Origin: Candidatus Gastranaerophilales bacterium
Lineage (GTDB): Bacteria; Cyanobacteriota; Vampirovibrionia; Gastranaerophilales; Gastranaerophilaceae
Assembly: GCA_944323115.1 (NCBI GenBank)
Contig: CALURG010000074.1
Span: 1-54,601 of the forward strand
Reading direction: 5' to 3'
Length of the DNA: 54,601 nucleotides
The translations under genes and the position numbers were made by a program. The notes beneath the pieces are model-generated. The model was not told the origin of the DNA, searched no databases, and saw only the letters and a list, made by a program, of their open reading frames with translations. Below, in pieces: positions 34,975 through 43,439 of this stretch (its first letter is position 1; each line of letters begins with the position of its first letter).

Positions 34975-35874
34975 TTGAAAAGACAAACACAAGGTATAAT
35001 AAACGGTGCAATAGCAGCAGCAAGTTACGGGACAAATCCGCTGTTTGCCCTGCCTTTGTTTGCGGCAGGAATCGGGGTCAATTCCGTTCTTTTTTACAGA
35101 TATGCATTTGCCGTATTTATTTACGGTTTATGGATATTTTTTGTAAAAAAAGATTCTTTAAAAATAACATCAAAAGAATTCTTCCCGCTTTTGTTTTTAG
35201 GGCTGTTTTTTTCACTTTCTTCATTAACTCTTTTCGAAGCCTTCAGATATATAGAAGCAGGCATAGCTTGCACGGTTCTTTTTATATATCCCGTGATTGT
35301 AGCGGTAATAATGGCTTTGTTTTTTAAAGAAAAAGTCACAAAAACAGTTATATTCTCAATTTTGCTTACTTTTACGGGAATTTTAATGCTGTACAACGGA
35401 AAACCCGGAGCAAGTCTGAATTTGTACGGAGTTTGTGTGGTGCTTTTGTCGGCATTGCTTTACGCACTGTACATAGTTGGTGTAAAAAATATAAAATCCG
35501 TAAAACACATGAAAACCGACAAATTGAGTTTTTATGTGATGCTTTTTGGTTTGCTTGTTTACGTTTTCAATTTAAAATTTTGTACTGAATTGCAAATAAT
35601 AGACAAGCCTCTGTTGTGGCTTTGTACTATTGCTTTGTCTGTTTTCCCTACAATTATTTCATTGGAAACACTTACAATAGGCATAAAACTGGTCGGTTCA
35701 ACAACTACTGCTGTTTTAGGAGCATTAGAACCTTTGACTGCAATACTCTTCGGGATAATTTTTTTCAATCAGCATTTGACCGTAAAAATATCCGTCGGCA
35801 TTGCTCTTGTTCTTTGCGGTGTAATAATGATTATCACCAGAAAAAAACAAAAAACTTGTCCTCTAAATTGTTAA
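34975..35874 (+). CDS. EamA/DMT family transporter
   Basis: This 299-aa inner-membrane protein has ten predicted membrane segments in two EamA repeats (about residues 5-135 and 148-292), typical of drug/metabolite exporters. The start is TTG at 34975, supported by AAGGA 7 bases upstream; no ATG is near the fold start. Typical motifs include EAFRYIEAGIACTVLFIYPV in the first repeat and LGALEPLTAILFGIIFF in the second. The substrate is unknown. It converges on leuS with only 22 bases between stop codons. Confidence 0.88.
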   Translation: MKRQTQGIINGAIAAASYGTNPLFALPLFAAGIGVNSVLFYRYAFAVFIYGLWIFFVKKDSLKITSKEFFPLLFLGLFFSLSSLTLFEAFRYIEAGIACTVLFIYPVIVAVIMALFFKEKVTKTVIFSILLTFTGILMLYNGKPGASLNLYGVCVVLLSALLYALYIVGVKNIKSVKHMKTDKLSFYVMLFGLLVYVFNLKFCTELQIIDKPLLWLCTIALSVFPTIISLETLTIGIKLVGSTTTAVLGALEPLTAILFGIIFFNQHLTVKISVGIALVLCGVIMIITRKKQKTCPLNC

Positions 35875-35896
35875 ACCGTGTACAGTTAATTGTAAG

Positions 35897-38386
35897 TTAT
35901 TTCACGACTATATTTACGAGCCTGCCCGGAACCACGATGGTTTTTACAACAGTTTTGCCTTCTATAGCCTGCTTAATCTTATCACTTTCAAGAGCATGTT
36001 TTTCAAGCTCTTCTTTTGTAGATTCCGAGTCAACTTCTATTTTGTCTTTGACTTTGCCATTGACCTGAACAACAAGTGTTATTGCAGAAGTTTTGGCAAG
36101 TTTGTCATCATATTCGGGCCATTTTGTTTCGTGGATAGAACCTGTGCCGCCCATCTGGTGGTACAATTCTTCCGTAAGATGAACCGTAGTCGGTGCCATA
36201 AGCTTTAACAAAGTAACCATTGCAAAGCTGAACACGTTTTTATCTTCATCTGAAAATGCGGTTTTCTTGCCGGCATAATCATATATTGCGTTAACAAACT
36301 CACGGTATTTTGAGATAACGGTGTTGAACTGAAACTCGTTTGAAATATCCTGTGTAATACCTTTAACAGCAATATGTGTAGTTCTGACAAGGTCGTTATT
36401 TTCTTTAGTAAGCGTAGAAACATCCTCAGGCAGTTTGTAATCCAAAATAAGGTTTTGCTGCTGTGAAGCGTACAATCTCCACACTCTGTTTAAAAATTTG
36501 TAACAGCCCTCAACACCTGCATCAGACCAGTCAAAATCTCTTGCCGGCGGTGAATCAGAAAGAATAAACAATCTGGCTGTATCAGCCCCGTAATTTTCAA
36601 ATATTTCATCGGGATCAACCGTATTGCCTTTTGATTTTGACATTTTTGAGCCGTCTTTTAGCACCATACCCTGTGTCAAAAGATTTTTGAACGGCTCGTC
36701 AAAATCCAAAAGTCCCAAATCCTTTAACGCTTTAGTAAAGAACCTTGAATACAAAAGGTGTAAAATAGCATGTTCAATACCGCCTACGTACTGGTCAACA
36801 GGCAGCCATTTGTTTACAAGTTCTTTACTGAACGGTGCATTTGCATTTTTTGCATCGGAATATCTCAAATAATACCAGCTTGAACAAATAAATGTGTCCA
36901 TAGTATCTGTTTCTCTTGTAGCTTTTCCGCCGCAAACAGGACATGTGGTTTCCAAAAATGTTTTAGAAGTAAGAATAGGAGATTTTCCTACAACTTTAAA
37001 ATCCACGTCCTCAGGCAGTTTCACAGGCAGCTGGTCTTCCGACACAGGCTGCGGGCCGCATTTTTCGCAATAAACAACAGGAATCGGTGCACCCCAGTAC
37101 CTCTGACGGGAAATCAACCAGTCACGGAGTCTGTATTGAGTTTCAAATTCTCCGTATCCGCCGTCTACAGCTTTTTGTGTAATTGCTTTTTTAGCCTTTT
37201 CATTTTCCATGCCGCTAAATTCTTCCGAATTTACGAGAACGCCGGGTTCTGTATAAGCAGCATCTTTGCAATCAGAAGGATTTTCCTGGTTTTGAATTAC
37301 AACCTTCATCGGAAGATTATATTTTTTAGCAAAATCGAAATCTCTTTCATCATGAGCAGGTACAGCCATTACGGCACCTGTTCCGTATTCTACAAGTGCA
37401 TAATCAGCTGTCCATAAAGGAAACTCTTCGCCGTTAAACGGATTTATCGCATGGGTACCCAACGGAACACCTGTTTTTACACGTTCTGTTGAAAGTCTTT
37501 CGATTTCCGTCATCTTACGTGCATTAGCACGATAAGCCTCAACAGCCTCCTTTTGTTCAGGCGTTGTAAGTTTTTCTATATCCTTGTATTCAGGTGCAAC
37601 AACAAGGTATGTGATACCGTAAACAGTGTCAGGTCTGGTTGTATAGACAGGAATTTCCAACCCTTCGATTTCTTTTACTTTAAATTTTAAAATTGCACCC
37701 TGAGATTTACCAATCCAGTTTTTCTGCATTGTTTTGACACTGTCCGGCCAGCCTTCAAGTTTATCAATATCCTGCAAAAGCTGTTCAGCGTAATCTGTGA
37801 TTTTCAAAAACCATTGGGAGAGATATTTCTTCTCCACAACGCTGTCACATCTCCAGCATTTGCCGTCAATTACCTGCTCGTTGGCAAGAACTGTAGCACA
37901 TTTGTCACACCAGTTTACGGCTGCTTCTTTTTTGTAGGCAAGTCCTTTTTTGTATAATTGCAAAAACAGCCATTGAGTCCATTTGTAATAATCAGGTTTG
38001 CAGGTTGCAACTTCTCTATCCCAGTCATACATAAGTCCGAGTTTTTTAAGCTGCATTTTCATATAAGCAATATTTTCATCAGTCCATTTTTCAGGGTTTT
38101 CGTTGTGCTGTATGGCAGCGTTTTCAGCCGGCAGACCAAAACTGTCCCATCCTATCGGATGAAGCACGTTAAAACCATGCATTTTTTTAAAACGAGCGAT
38201 TACGTCTGTAATTGTATAGTTTCTGACATGCCCCATGTGAAGTTTGCCTGACGGGTATGGAAACATTGACAGTGCGTAATATTTTGGTTTGTCGGAATCA
38301 TCGTAAGTTTTTCCAAACTTATTTTCTTCCCAAACTTTTTGCCATTCTTTTTCAATCTCCTGAGGAAAATATTGTTCTTTTATCAC
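35897..38386 (-). CDS. leuS: leucyl-tRNA synthetase
   Basis: This 829-aa class I synthetase charges tRNA-Leu. The HIGH-type motif is PYPSGKLHMGHVRN near residue 42. The CP1 editing domain has TTRPDTVYG and GTGAVMAVPAHDERDFDFA. A zinc-type insertion carries CEKCGPQP and CPVCGG. KMSKS appears as DGSKMSKSKGN near residue 573. The anticodon domain and C-terminal extension (VQVNGKVKDKIEV) are complete. The start is GTG at 38386, with AGGTGG about 7 bases upstream. A near-consensus promoter lies just before it. I see no T-box leader. Confidence 0.97.
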   Translation of the reverse strand: MIKEQYFPQEIEKEWQKVWEENKFGKTYDDSDKPKYYALSMFPYPSGKLHMGHVRNYTITDVIARFKKMHGFNVLHPIGWDSFGLPAENAAIQHNENPEKWTDENIAYMKMQLKKLGLMYDWDREVATCKPDYYKWTQWLFLQLYKKGLAYKKEAAVNWCDKCATVLANEQVIDGKCWRCDSVVEKKYLSQWFLKITDYAEQLLQDIDKLEGWPDSVKTMQKNWIGKSQGAILKFKVKEIEGLEIPVYTTRPDTVYGITYLVVAPEYKDIEKLTTPEQKEAVEAYRANARKMTEIERLSTERVKTGVPLGTHAINPFNGEEFPLWTADYALVEYGTGAVMAVPAHDERDFDFAKKYNLPMKVVIQNQENPSDCKDAAYTEPGVLVNSEEFSGMENEKAKKAITQKAVDGGYGEFETQYRLRDWLISRQRYWGAPIPVVYCEKCGPQPVSEDQLPVKLPEDVDFKVVGKSPILTSKTFLETTCPVCGGKATRETDTMDTFICSSWYYLRYSDAKNANAPFSKELVNKWLPVDQYVGGIEHAILHLLYSRFFTKALKDLGLLDFDEPFKNLLTQGMVLKDGSKMSKSKGNTVDPDEIFENYGADTARLFILSDSPPARDFDWSDAGVEGCYKFLNRVWRLYASQQQNLILDYKLPEDVSTLTKENNDLVRTTHIAVKGITQDISNEFQFNTVISKYREFVNAIYDYAGKKTAFSDEDKNVFSFAMVTLLKLMAPTTVHLTEELYHQMGGTGSIHETKWPEYDDKLAKTSAITLVVQVNGKVKDKIEVDSESTKEELEKHALESDKIKQAIEGKTVVKTIVVPGRLVNIVVK

Positions 38387-38424
38387 TATAAATCCACCTT
38401 GTGTTTATTCTTATTACGTTTTTA

Positions 38425-38453
38425 ATTATAGTGAAAAAACAATTTCGTGCCAA
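38425..38453 (-). promoter_or_regulatory. sigma-70-type promoter of leuS
   Basis: On the minus strand TTGGCA (38453-38448), a 17-base spacer and a perfect TATAAT (38430-38425) lie about 39 bases before the GTG start. Confidence 0.75.
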
Positions 38454-38485
38454 ATTAAGAAATATTTAATTTTTTAAAAACAATC

Positions 38486-38513
38486 TTGCATGGTTTTCTT
38501 TTTGTTTTACAAT
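38486..38513 (+). promoter_or_regulatory. promoter of the rpmI-rplT leader
   Basis: TTGCAT (38486-38491), a 16-base spacer and TACAAT (38508-38513) predict a start at about 38520, giving a leader of about 134 bases. Confidence 0.6.
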
Positions 38514-38519
38514 TGTTTA

Positions 38520-38653
38520 TACGGAGATGCTCTGTGGACGGCATGTCACAGGGGTCACGCAAGGGGGCTGCGGATAACAGCTTCCGGATAAGTAAGAACA
38601 GGTGCTGCGGTACAAAGTGGAAACACCCGTGAGTACCACGAAAGGAGAAAACT
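38520..38653 (+). promoter_or_regulatory. structured 5' leader of rpmI-rplT, candidate L20 autoregulation site
   Basis: This leader is much richer in G+C than its flanks. Stems visible include CTGTG/CACAG near 38532-38551 and GGGGGCTG/CAGCTTCC flanking CGGATAA near 38563-38585. GGTAC (38609-38613) can pair with GTACC (38633-38637). That stem encloses a GTG-GAAA-CAC hairpin with a GNRA tetraloop (38617-38626). GGTG (38601-38604) can instead pair with CACC (38624-38627), giving a pseudoknot or a switch. L20 represses its own operon through such leaders in other bacteria; infC, usually first in that operon, is absent here. Confidence 0.6.
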
Positions 38654-38863
38654 ATGCCAAAGATGAAAACACATCGTGCAGCCGCAAAAAGATACAAAGT
38701 GACTGCTTCCGGTAAAATCTTGAGACGTTCAGCCGGTAAAAAACACTTGCTTCAGCACAAATCTGTAAGCAGAAAAAGAAGACTGTCAGGTATGACAGAG
38801 GTTTCTGAAACACATTTGAACTTGGTTTCAAAAGAATTACCGTATAAGAAGTATTCAAGATAG
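38654..38863 (+). CDS. rpmI: 50S ribosomal protein L35
   Basis: This 69-aa very basic protein has the family pattern [21 protein letters not shown] at the N terminus and the RRLSG segment near residue 42. It has a strong AAAGGAG site before the ATG. It is followed after 14 bases by rplT, the usual partner. In many bacteria infC precedes this pair; here a 134-base structured leader does, so the pair is its own transcription unit. Confidence 0.97.
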   Translation: MPKMKTHRAAAKRYKVTASGKILRRSAGKKHLLQHKSVSRKRRLSGMTEVSETHLNLVSKELPYKKYSR

Positions 38864-38877
38864 GAAGGGTCTGAAAA

Positions 38878-39231
38878 ATGAGAGTAAAACGCGGAAACGT
38901 CTTGAGAAAAAGACATAAAAAAATATTAAAACTTGCAAAAGGCTTTATTGGTGCAAGAAGCAGAATCTTCAAAGTTGCTAATACTGCTGTAATGAAGAAA
39001 CTCAAATATCAATACAGAGATAGACGTAACAAAAAAAGAACCATGCGTCGTCTTTGGATTGTAAGAATCAATGCTGCTGTCAGACAGCACGGTTTGAGCT
39101 ATTCAAAATTTATGAATGCTTTGAAAAAAGCAAATATTCATGAAAACAGAAAAATGCTTGCCCAAATGGCTGTAAATGAACCCGAAGCATTTTCTGTAGT
39201 GGTTGAATCAGCAAAAAAAGTCAGTGCATAA
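38878..39231 (+). CDS. rplT: 50S ribosomal protein L20
   Basis: This 117-aa, very basic protein binds 23S rRNA early in large-subunit assembly. The N-terminal signature is [20 protein letters not shown], and the globular end contains [21 protein letters not shown]20 is the known repressor of its own operon in Escherichia coli and Bacillus, which fits the structured leader. A GGAAGGG site precedes the ATG, and a terminator follows at 39265-39306. Confidence 0.97.
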   Translation: MRVKRGNVLRKRHKKILKLAKGFIGARSRIFKVANTAVMKKLKYQYRDRRNKKRTMRRLWIVRINAAVRQHGLSYSKFMNALKKANIHENRKMLAQMAVNEPEAFSVVVESAKKVSA

Positions 39232-39264
39232 TTTTTTGAACTGCCTTTTGAGGCAATAAAAATT

Positions 39265-39306
39265 AAAAATATCCCGATTCATATTAATGACAATCGGGAT
39301 ATTTTT
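39265..39306 (+). terminator. terminator after rplT
   Basis: A 15-bp stem (39265-39279 with 39292-39306; core ATATCCCGATT with AATCGGGATAT) is followed by T-rich sequence. Confidence 0.85.
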
Positions 39307-39322
39307 ATTATATTATTTATGT

Positions 39323-39856
39323 ATGAAAAAATTTTTGATACTTGTTTTTATATTATTTTTGTCATTACCTGCTTCTGCTTTGATTCTTCAAGGCAATGCA
39401 GAGTTTAATGCGGAAGTTGCAAGAGAAGAAGTTTTTAACAATATAAACTATGCACTGGGCCCGAATGAGTTTAGAGATTACTGGTATGATCCGAATTTTG
39501 AGGCAAATTATTCAGGCTTGCAAAACGGAAAAAACAAAATCAGCAACAGAACTTTGGCATTGTTTTCAGACGGAACATACGGTGTCAGATATGACAATGA
39601 CCCTTATCACAACTATTATTACAGCTCGGAAGGTGCTTTGTTCAAGGTTGATGTTTTAAACAAACCTTATTATGTTTATCCTCACAGTTCTGTTGCGTAC
39701 AACAAATACGGTGCATTTAAAAATGCAACATTTGTTGTCTCCAAATCAGAACAGTATTTGTATGATTCAAACAAAAAACTCATAGGACACTGGGTGGACA
39801 ATGCGTGTTATGACGAAAGCGGAAAAGTATTGCTGCTTAGAAAAAATGCCGAATAA
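39323..39856 (+). CDS. secreted hypothetical protein, 177 aa
   Basis: An in-frame ATG at 39287 lies inside the rplT terminator, so I take the ATG at 39323. It gives a clean signal peptide (MKKFLILVFILFLSLPASA, cleavage near residue 19). The mature part is rich in Tyr and Asn, with YDNDPYHNYYYSSE-type and GHWVDNACYDESGKVLL segments that look like short beta repeats. I recognise no family. It is probably periplasmic or at the cell surface. birA follows after 2 bases, so the two are co-transcribed, perhaps without a functional link. Confidence 0.7.
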   Translation: MKKFLILVFILFLSLPASALILQGNAEFNAEVAREEVFNNINYALGPNEFRDYWYDPNFEANYSGLQNGKNKISNRTLALFSDGTYGVRYDNDPYHNYYYSSEGALFKVDVLNKPYYVYPHSSVAYNKYGAFKNATFVVSKSEQYLYDSNKKLIGHWVDNACYDESGKVLLLRKNAE

Positions 39857-39858
39857 AC

Positions 39859-40581
39859 ATGAAATTGATTGAACTTGATACCGTAAACTCGACAAACACC
39901 TGGTCGTTGGAACATTTTGAAGACCTTGAAGATTTTTGTGTTGTGTCAGCAAACATCCAAACACAAGGTAAAGGCCGATTCGGCAGGGTTTGGGTTTCTG
40001 ACAACTGCAAAAACATTTATATGTCTTTTGTTTTAAAACCGGAAAAAAAAGATTATATTGCAAATCTGACACAATATTTGTCTGTTGTAGTGTCAAAAAT
40101 TATTGAAAAATACGGAGTAAAACCCGAAATAAAATGGCCTAATGATGTACTTGTCAACGGTAAAAAAATCTGCGGTATTTTGTGCGAAACAAAACTTTTT
40201 AACAACAAAATTAAAGGTGTTGTGCTTGGTATCGGGATAAACCTGAATATGGAAAAAACGGAATTGGCTGAAATTGACAAACCCGCTACTGCACTAAATA
40301 TAGAAACAGACAAAGAAATTAACAAAAATGAATTTTTAAATTTGCTTTTATCGGAATTTGAAAAAGGATACAAACAAGTTACAGAAGAAGGTTTTTTGTC
40401 AATTTCGGCGGAATACAAGAAAAGAACAAATTTTTTGGGCAAAAAATTTTTGATTCAACAAAAAGACGGTGCCCAAAAACAAGAAATATTGATCAAAAAA
40501 TTGAATGATGACGGAAGCCTTACTGTTGAAACAACTGATGGCAATGAAAAAATAATTTTTTCCGGAGATTTATTTACTTAG
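39859..40581 (+). CDS. birA: biotin-protein ligase (BirA, enzyme domain only)
   Basis: This 240-aa enzyme attaches biotin to the carboxylase carrier protein through biotinyl-AMP. The active region shows STNTW near residue 11, QGKGRFGRVW near residue 37 (family GRGRxGR), KWPNDVLVNGKKICGIL near residue 92 and GIGINLN near residue 128. It lacks the N-terminal helix-turn-helix of Escherichia coli BirA, so it should not act as a repressor. It is co-transcribed with the secreted protein before it. It is functionally tied to accA and accD at 28-30 kb. Confidence 0.94.
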   Translation: MKLIELDTVNSTNTWSLEHFEDLEDFCVVSANIQTQGKGRFGRVWVSDNCKNIYMSFVLKPEKKDYIANLTQYLSVVVSKIIEKYGVKPEIKWPNDVLVNGKKICGILCETKLFNNKIKGVVLGIGINLNMEKTELAEIDKPATALNIETDKEINKNEFLNLLLSEFEKGYKQVTEEGFLSISAEYKKRTNFLGKKFLIQQKDGAQKQEILIKKLNDDGSLTVETTDGNEKIIFSGDLFT

Positions 40582-40590
40582 CTTAAAAAA

Positions 40591-41163
40591 TTAGTCTTCA
40601 CTTATTGTGCCGATTACATTGTAGATATATCCGCACAAAGCACCAAGTGCAACACCGGGTAAAATATAAGCAGGGAAAGGTCGTGACTGTTTTACGGCGT
40701 TTTTAATAGCATTTTCTGACAAAAGCCTTGCTGCTCTGACTTTGTTTATGACTTTTTTTGTCATTTCTTTTATTTCATTTTGCACAGCCTGAGGTGCTGC
40801 TTTTATTTTTTCTTTTGCTGCTTTTGCCAGCTCTACAGCTTCTTTTTTTGCTTTACTATTACCTGCATCCAGTGCATTAGAATATCTAATCGAAGCATTT
40901 GTTCTTTCCAAAAAGAGATTTAATGCATCGTTTTTTTGTTCTTTTGAATACATTTTGACAATATCAGATATTACATTTTTTCTTGCTTGTTTGATATTGT
41001 TGGCACGAATAATATCAGATTCACCAAAAAGCACCGTATCCACTTCATTTTTTGTGACAGGTTTTGCATATTTCAGTGCAAGACCGGCTGCACCGCCAAT
41101 CATTGCGGTTTTAAATATGTTTACGTTTTTGGGTTCTGTATTGTTAACAACAGAAACTGACAT
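40591..41163 (-). CDS. hypothetical membrane-associated protein, 190 aa
   Basis: I recognise no family. A Gly/Ala-rich hydrophobic segment lies near residues 18-33, and a second (PAYILPGVALGALCGYIYNVIG) near 163-185. Between them is a long charged helical region rich in Lys, Ala and Glu (about 50-150), perhaps a coiled coil. The start MSVSVVNN resembles the 235-aa protein at 34150. A strong promoter lies upstream. It is convergent with birA. Confidence 0.7.
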   Translation of the reverse strand: MSVSVVNNTEPKNVNIFKTAMIGGAAGLALKYAKPVTKNEVDTVLFGESDIIRANNIKQARKNVISDIVKMYSKEQKNDALNLFLERTNASIRYSNALDAGNSKAKKEAVELAKAAKEKIKAAPQAVQNEIKEMTKKVINKVRAARLLSENAIKNAVKQSRPFPAYILPGVALGALCGYIYNVIGTISED

Positions 41164-41244
41164 TTTCTACACCTATGACTTAAAATAATTATTTAAAAAA
41201 AAAGTTCAAAACTTGTACAAAAGTCCCAAACATAAATTTTTTAT

Positions 41245-41273
41245 ATTGTATCACCGCAAACACTGTCTGTCAA
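41245..41273 (-). promoter_or_regulatory. near-consensus sigma-70 promoter
   Basis: On the minus strand a perfect TTGACA (41273-41268), a 17-base spacer and TACAAT (41250-41245) lie about 80 bases before the 190-aa gene. The -35 box sits immediately beyond the amidase stop codon. This is among the best promoters in the window. Confidence 0.8.
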
Positions 41274-41275
41274 CA

Positions 41276-42769
41276 CTATTGTTTGTCAGAGATTAAAGAA
41301 TTTTTGACAGCTTGAATTATGTAAGTTTCAAGACCTTTTGTTATTGATTCTGCTGTTTTTTGGCGAAATTCATCTTTTATCAGCAGGCTGTATTCATCCG
41401 GATTTATCATATAAGCAACCTCAATCAACACAGATAAAGGCATGGTAGGCCTTGTTAAAACAAGACTCATTTTGCAAACACCGTCATCTCGCATACCCAA
41501 ATCCTGTGTCAAAGTGTTACGCAATGTTTTTGAAAGTTCCGCAGCTTCGGCATTATAGAAAAATACTGATGTTCCGTGTTTTTCATATGGATTTGCACCG
41601 TCTTTCAAAGAATTCGCATGTATGCTTAGAAGCACCAGTGCATCAGATTTTTTTGCAATTTTTACTCGTTCGTACAATCCTAAATCGCTGTCATCCGTTC
41701 TTGTCATTATGACATTTGCCCCTTTTTGTTCAAGGGTGTTTTTTAGTTTTTGAGAAATATCTAAATTGATATCTTTTTCTTTTATTCCGGTCGGGCCTAC
41801 AGCTCCGTAATCACTGCCGCCATGTCCCGCGTCAATTAAAAATGTCAGACCTTTAAGCGGAGAGTTTGTATCAATCTGCGGGGCTTTTCTGATTTTTAAG
41901 ACAAGACAATTGTTTTCGTAGTATACGTCATAGCCCCACAATTTGTTTTGTAATTCAATAAAGTATGTTGATTTATTTTCACTGGAGACATTATTTATTG
42001 CAAAACTTTTTATTGTTTCATCAGATTCAAACAGTTTTGTGTCAGACGGATTATTTTTTATATTGTACAGCTCCAGAGTCAAACCTGTAAGAGTTTCGGA
42101 CACCTTGAACGGTACCTGAAAAGACAGCGGTGTTTTTATATATTCATACAACTTGTCACTGCTTACGGAAACATCATTAACCAAAGCAAACATTTTTTCA
42201 TTTATCGTAGAATAACAGACAACATTTTCCGCTCTAACCCAGACATTTTTTTCCGGTGTTAAGGCAACTCTAAAATAATCTCCTTTTTTTCCGTTAATCA
42301 TAAGCACTGTATTTGAATCCAGATGTGTAATCCTTTGGGCATATTCATCCGGCTGTGCACGCAAAGGTGTATTGTTCTTTACAACAGAAGCATAAATGTA
42401 CTCATTTGCAGGGAATTCTACCAAATTAACTTCAGGTGATTTTTGGATAGCTTTTGATTCTTTTTTTATAATATATGTCATAATATCGTGTTCTGTCTCA
42501 TTTTTTGAATCAATGACGATTCTGTTAAAACCGTCTTTTAAAGGCACAACTTCAACAAAAGCACCATTTTCAAAAACTTTGACAGGTTTTTCATTTATTG
42601 TTAATACAGAGCCGGGTTTTGTATTTCCGACAAAAAACGTTGATTCTGCATTAATTTGAGTGTTCGGTGATTTGGGATATACAATCTGAAGTGCTTGAGC
42701 CATTGAACAGCTGCACAAAATTACAAACAAGAACAATAAAATTTTAAAAATGTTTTTATTATTATTCAT
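41276..42769 (-). CDS. N-acetylmuramoyl-L-alanine amidase (Amidase_3 type)
   Basis: This 497-aa periplasmic enzyme cuts the amide between MurNAc and the peptide stem. The signal peptide covers about residues 1-26 (SCSMAQA). Residues 27-100 are a beta-rich domain and 107-170 an SH3-like domain (NNTPLRAQPDEYAQ start). Residues 185-295 look like an AMIN-type wall-targeting domain. The catalytic domain is at about 305-490. Zinc ligands are visible: His in IDAGHGGSDYG, Glu in GIKEKDINLD, His in LLSIHANS, and the catalytic Glu in VLIEVAYM. Similar proteins act in cell separation, which fits the M23 peptidase at 32185. Confidence 0.92.
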   Translation of the reverse strand: MNNNKNIFKILLFLFVILCSCSMAQALQIVYPKSPNTQINAESTFFVGNTKPGSVLTINEKPVKVFENGAFVEVVPLKDGFNRIVIDSKNETEHDIMTYIIKKESKAIQKSPEVNLVEFPANEYIYASVVKNNTPLRAQPDEYAQRITHLDSNTVLMINGKKGDYFRVALTPEKNVWVRAENVVCYSTINEKMFALVNDVSVSSDKLYEYIKTPLSFQVPFKVSETLTGLTLELYNIKNNPSDTKLFESDETIKSFAINNVSSENKSTYFIELQNKLWGYDVYYENNCLVLKIRKAPQIDTNSPLKGLTFLIDAGHGGSDYGAVGPTGIKEKDINLDISQKLKNTLEQKGANVIMTRTDDSDLGLYERVKIAKKSDALVLLSIHANSLKDGANPYEKHGTSVFFYNAEAAELSKTLRNTLTQDLGMRDDGVCKMSLVLTRPTMPLSVLIEVAYMINPDEYSLLIKDEFRQKTAESITKGLETYIIQAVKNSLISDKQ

Positions 42770-42847
42770 AGAAAAATTATTCCTTAAACAAATTTTTTAG
42801 GCAAAATTTTTACAAATTTTTCTAAAATTAAAACAAATAAAATAACA

Positions 42848-42874
42848 AAAGACCCTTTATTTCAAAGGGTCTTT
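42848..42874 (-). terminator. terminator of rpsO
   Basis: An 11-bp stem (AAAGACCCTTT with AAAGGGTCTTT) around a 5-base loop lies about 20 bases beyond the rpsO stop, with T residues on the minus strand. Confidence 0.85.
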
Positions 42875-42894
42875 CAAAAAATCTTAAAACAAAA

Positions 42895-43170
42895 CTAACC
42901 TCTGATACCGAGAGATTTGATAAGGTCTCTGTATTTTTTCATGTCTTGTTTTTTCAAATAATCAAGAAGTCTTTTTCTTTGACCTACCATCATCAAAAGT
43001 CCTCTTCTGCCTTGAAAATCTTTTTTGTTAGATTTCAAATGTTCTGTCAATTCAGAAATTTTTTGGCTCAAAAGAGCAACCTGAACCTCAGGAGAACCTG
43101 TGTCTTTTGCATCTTTTCCGAATTTTTTGATGATTGATTTTTTTTCTTCTTGTTTCAGATTTATTGCCAT
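42895..43170 (-). CDS. rpsO: 30S ribosomal protein S15
   Basis: This 91-aa protein binds the central domain of 16S rRNA. The family motifs are present: [16 protein letters not shown] near residue 23, [18 protein letters not shown] and [10 protein letters not shown] near residue 66. Length is standard. An AAGGAA site precedes the ATG. A promoter lies about 75 bases upstream. It is a single-gene unit here and pnp is not adjacent. Confidence 0.97.
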   Translation of the reverse strand: MAINLKQEEKKSIIKKFGKDAKDTGSPEVQVALLSQKISELTEHLKSNKKDFQGRRGLLMMVGQRKRLLDYLKKQDMKKYRDLIKSLGIRG

Positions 43171-43243
43171 TTTGTTTTCCTTCTTTAATTTTAGTAAGTT
43201 TAAGTTGGTGGCGTAAACTCAATAAAATTATTATCGTTCCTAA

Positions 43244-43271
43244 ATCATAACATCTCAAATGCTATCGTCAA
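43244..43271 (-). promoter_or_regulatory. promoter of rpsO
   Basis: On the minus strand TTGACG (43271-43266), a 16-base spacer and TATGAT (43249-43244). Confidence 0.65.
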
Positions 43272-43308
43272 GCATGATTTGAAATAAAATGTAAAAAAGA
43301 TTAATCTT

Positions 43309-43337
43309 TTTACAAAAATATATGCAAATGATATTAT
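43309..43337 (+). promoter_or_regulatory. promoter of thyX
   Basis: TTTACA (43309-43314), a 17-base spacer and TATTAT (43332-43337) give a leader of about 95 bases before thyX. Confidence 0.6.
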
Positions 43338-43439
43338 ATTGGAAGTGCCATTTTAATTTGGAGTATAAACAGTTTAAATAAAAAAGACTGTTCGATGGCT
43401 AAAAATTTTTAAACAAAATATTAAAACGGAGAACGGATT

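Noticed and set aside
38387-38453. T-box leader for leuS
   Set aside because: The space between promoter and start codon is too short and lacks the T-box sequence.
38520-38640. SRP RNA or another housekeeping RNA in the rpmI leader
   Set aside because: The conserved SRP hairpin sequence is absent on both strands, and the position just before rpmI fits a leader better.
38455-38697. 80-codon open frame on the minus strand opposite the rpmI leader
   Set aside because: It lies across the leader and the rpmI start and has no protein-like features beyond openness.
39287-39322. Upstream ATG for the secreted protein after rplT
   Set aside because: It starts inside the rplT terminator. The downstream ATG gives a clean signal peptide.
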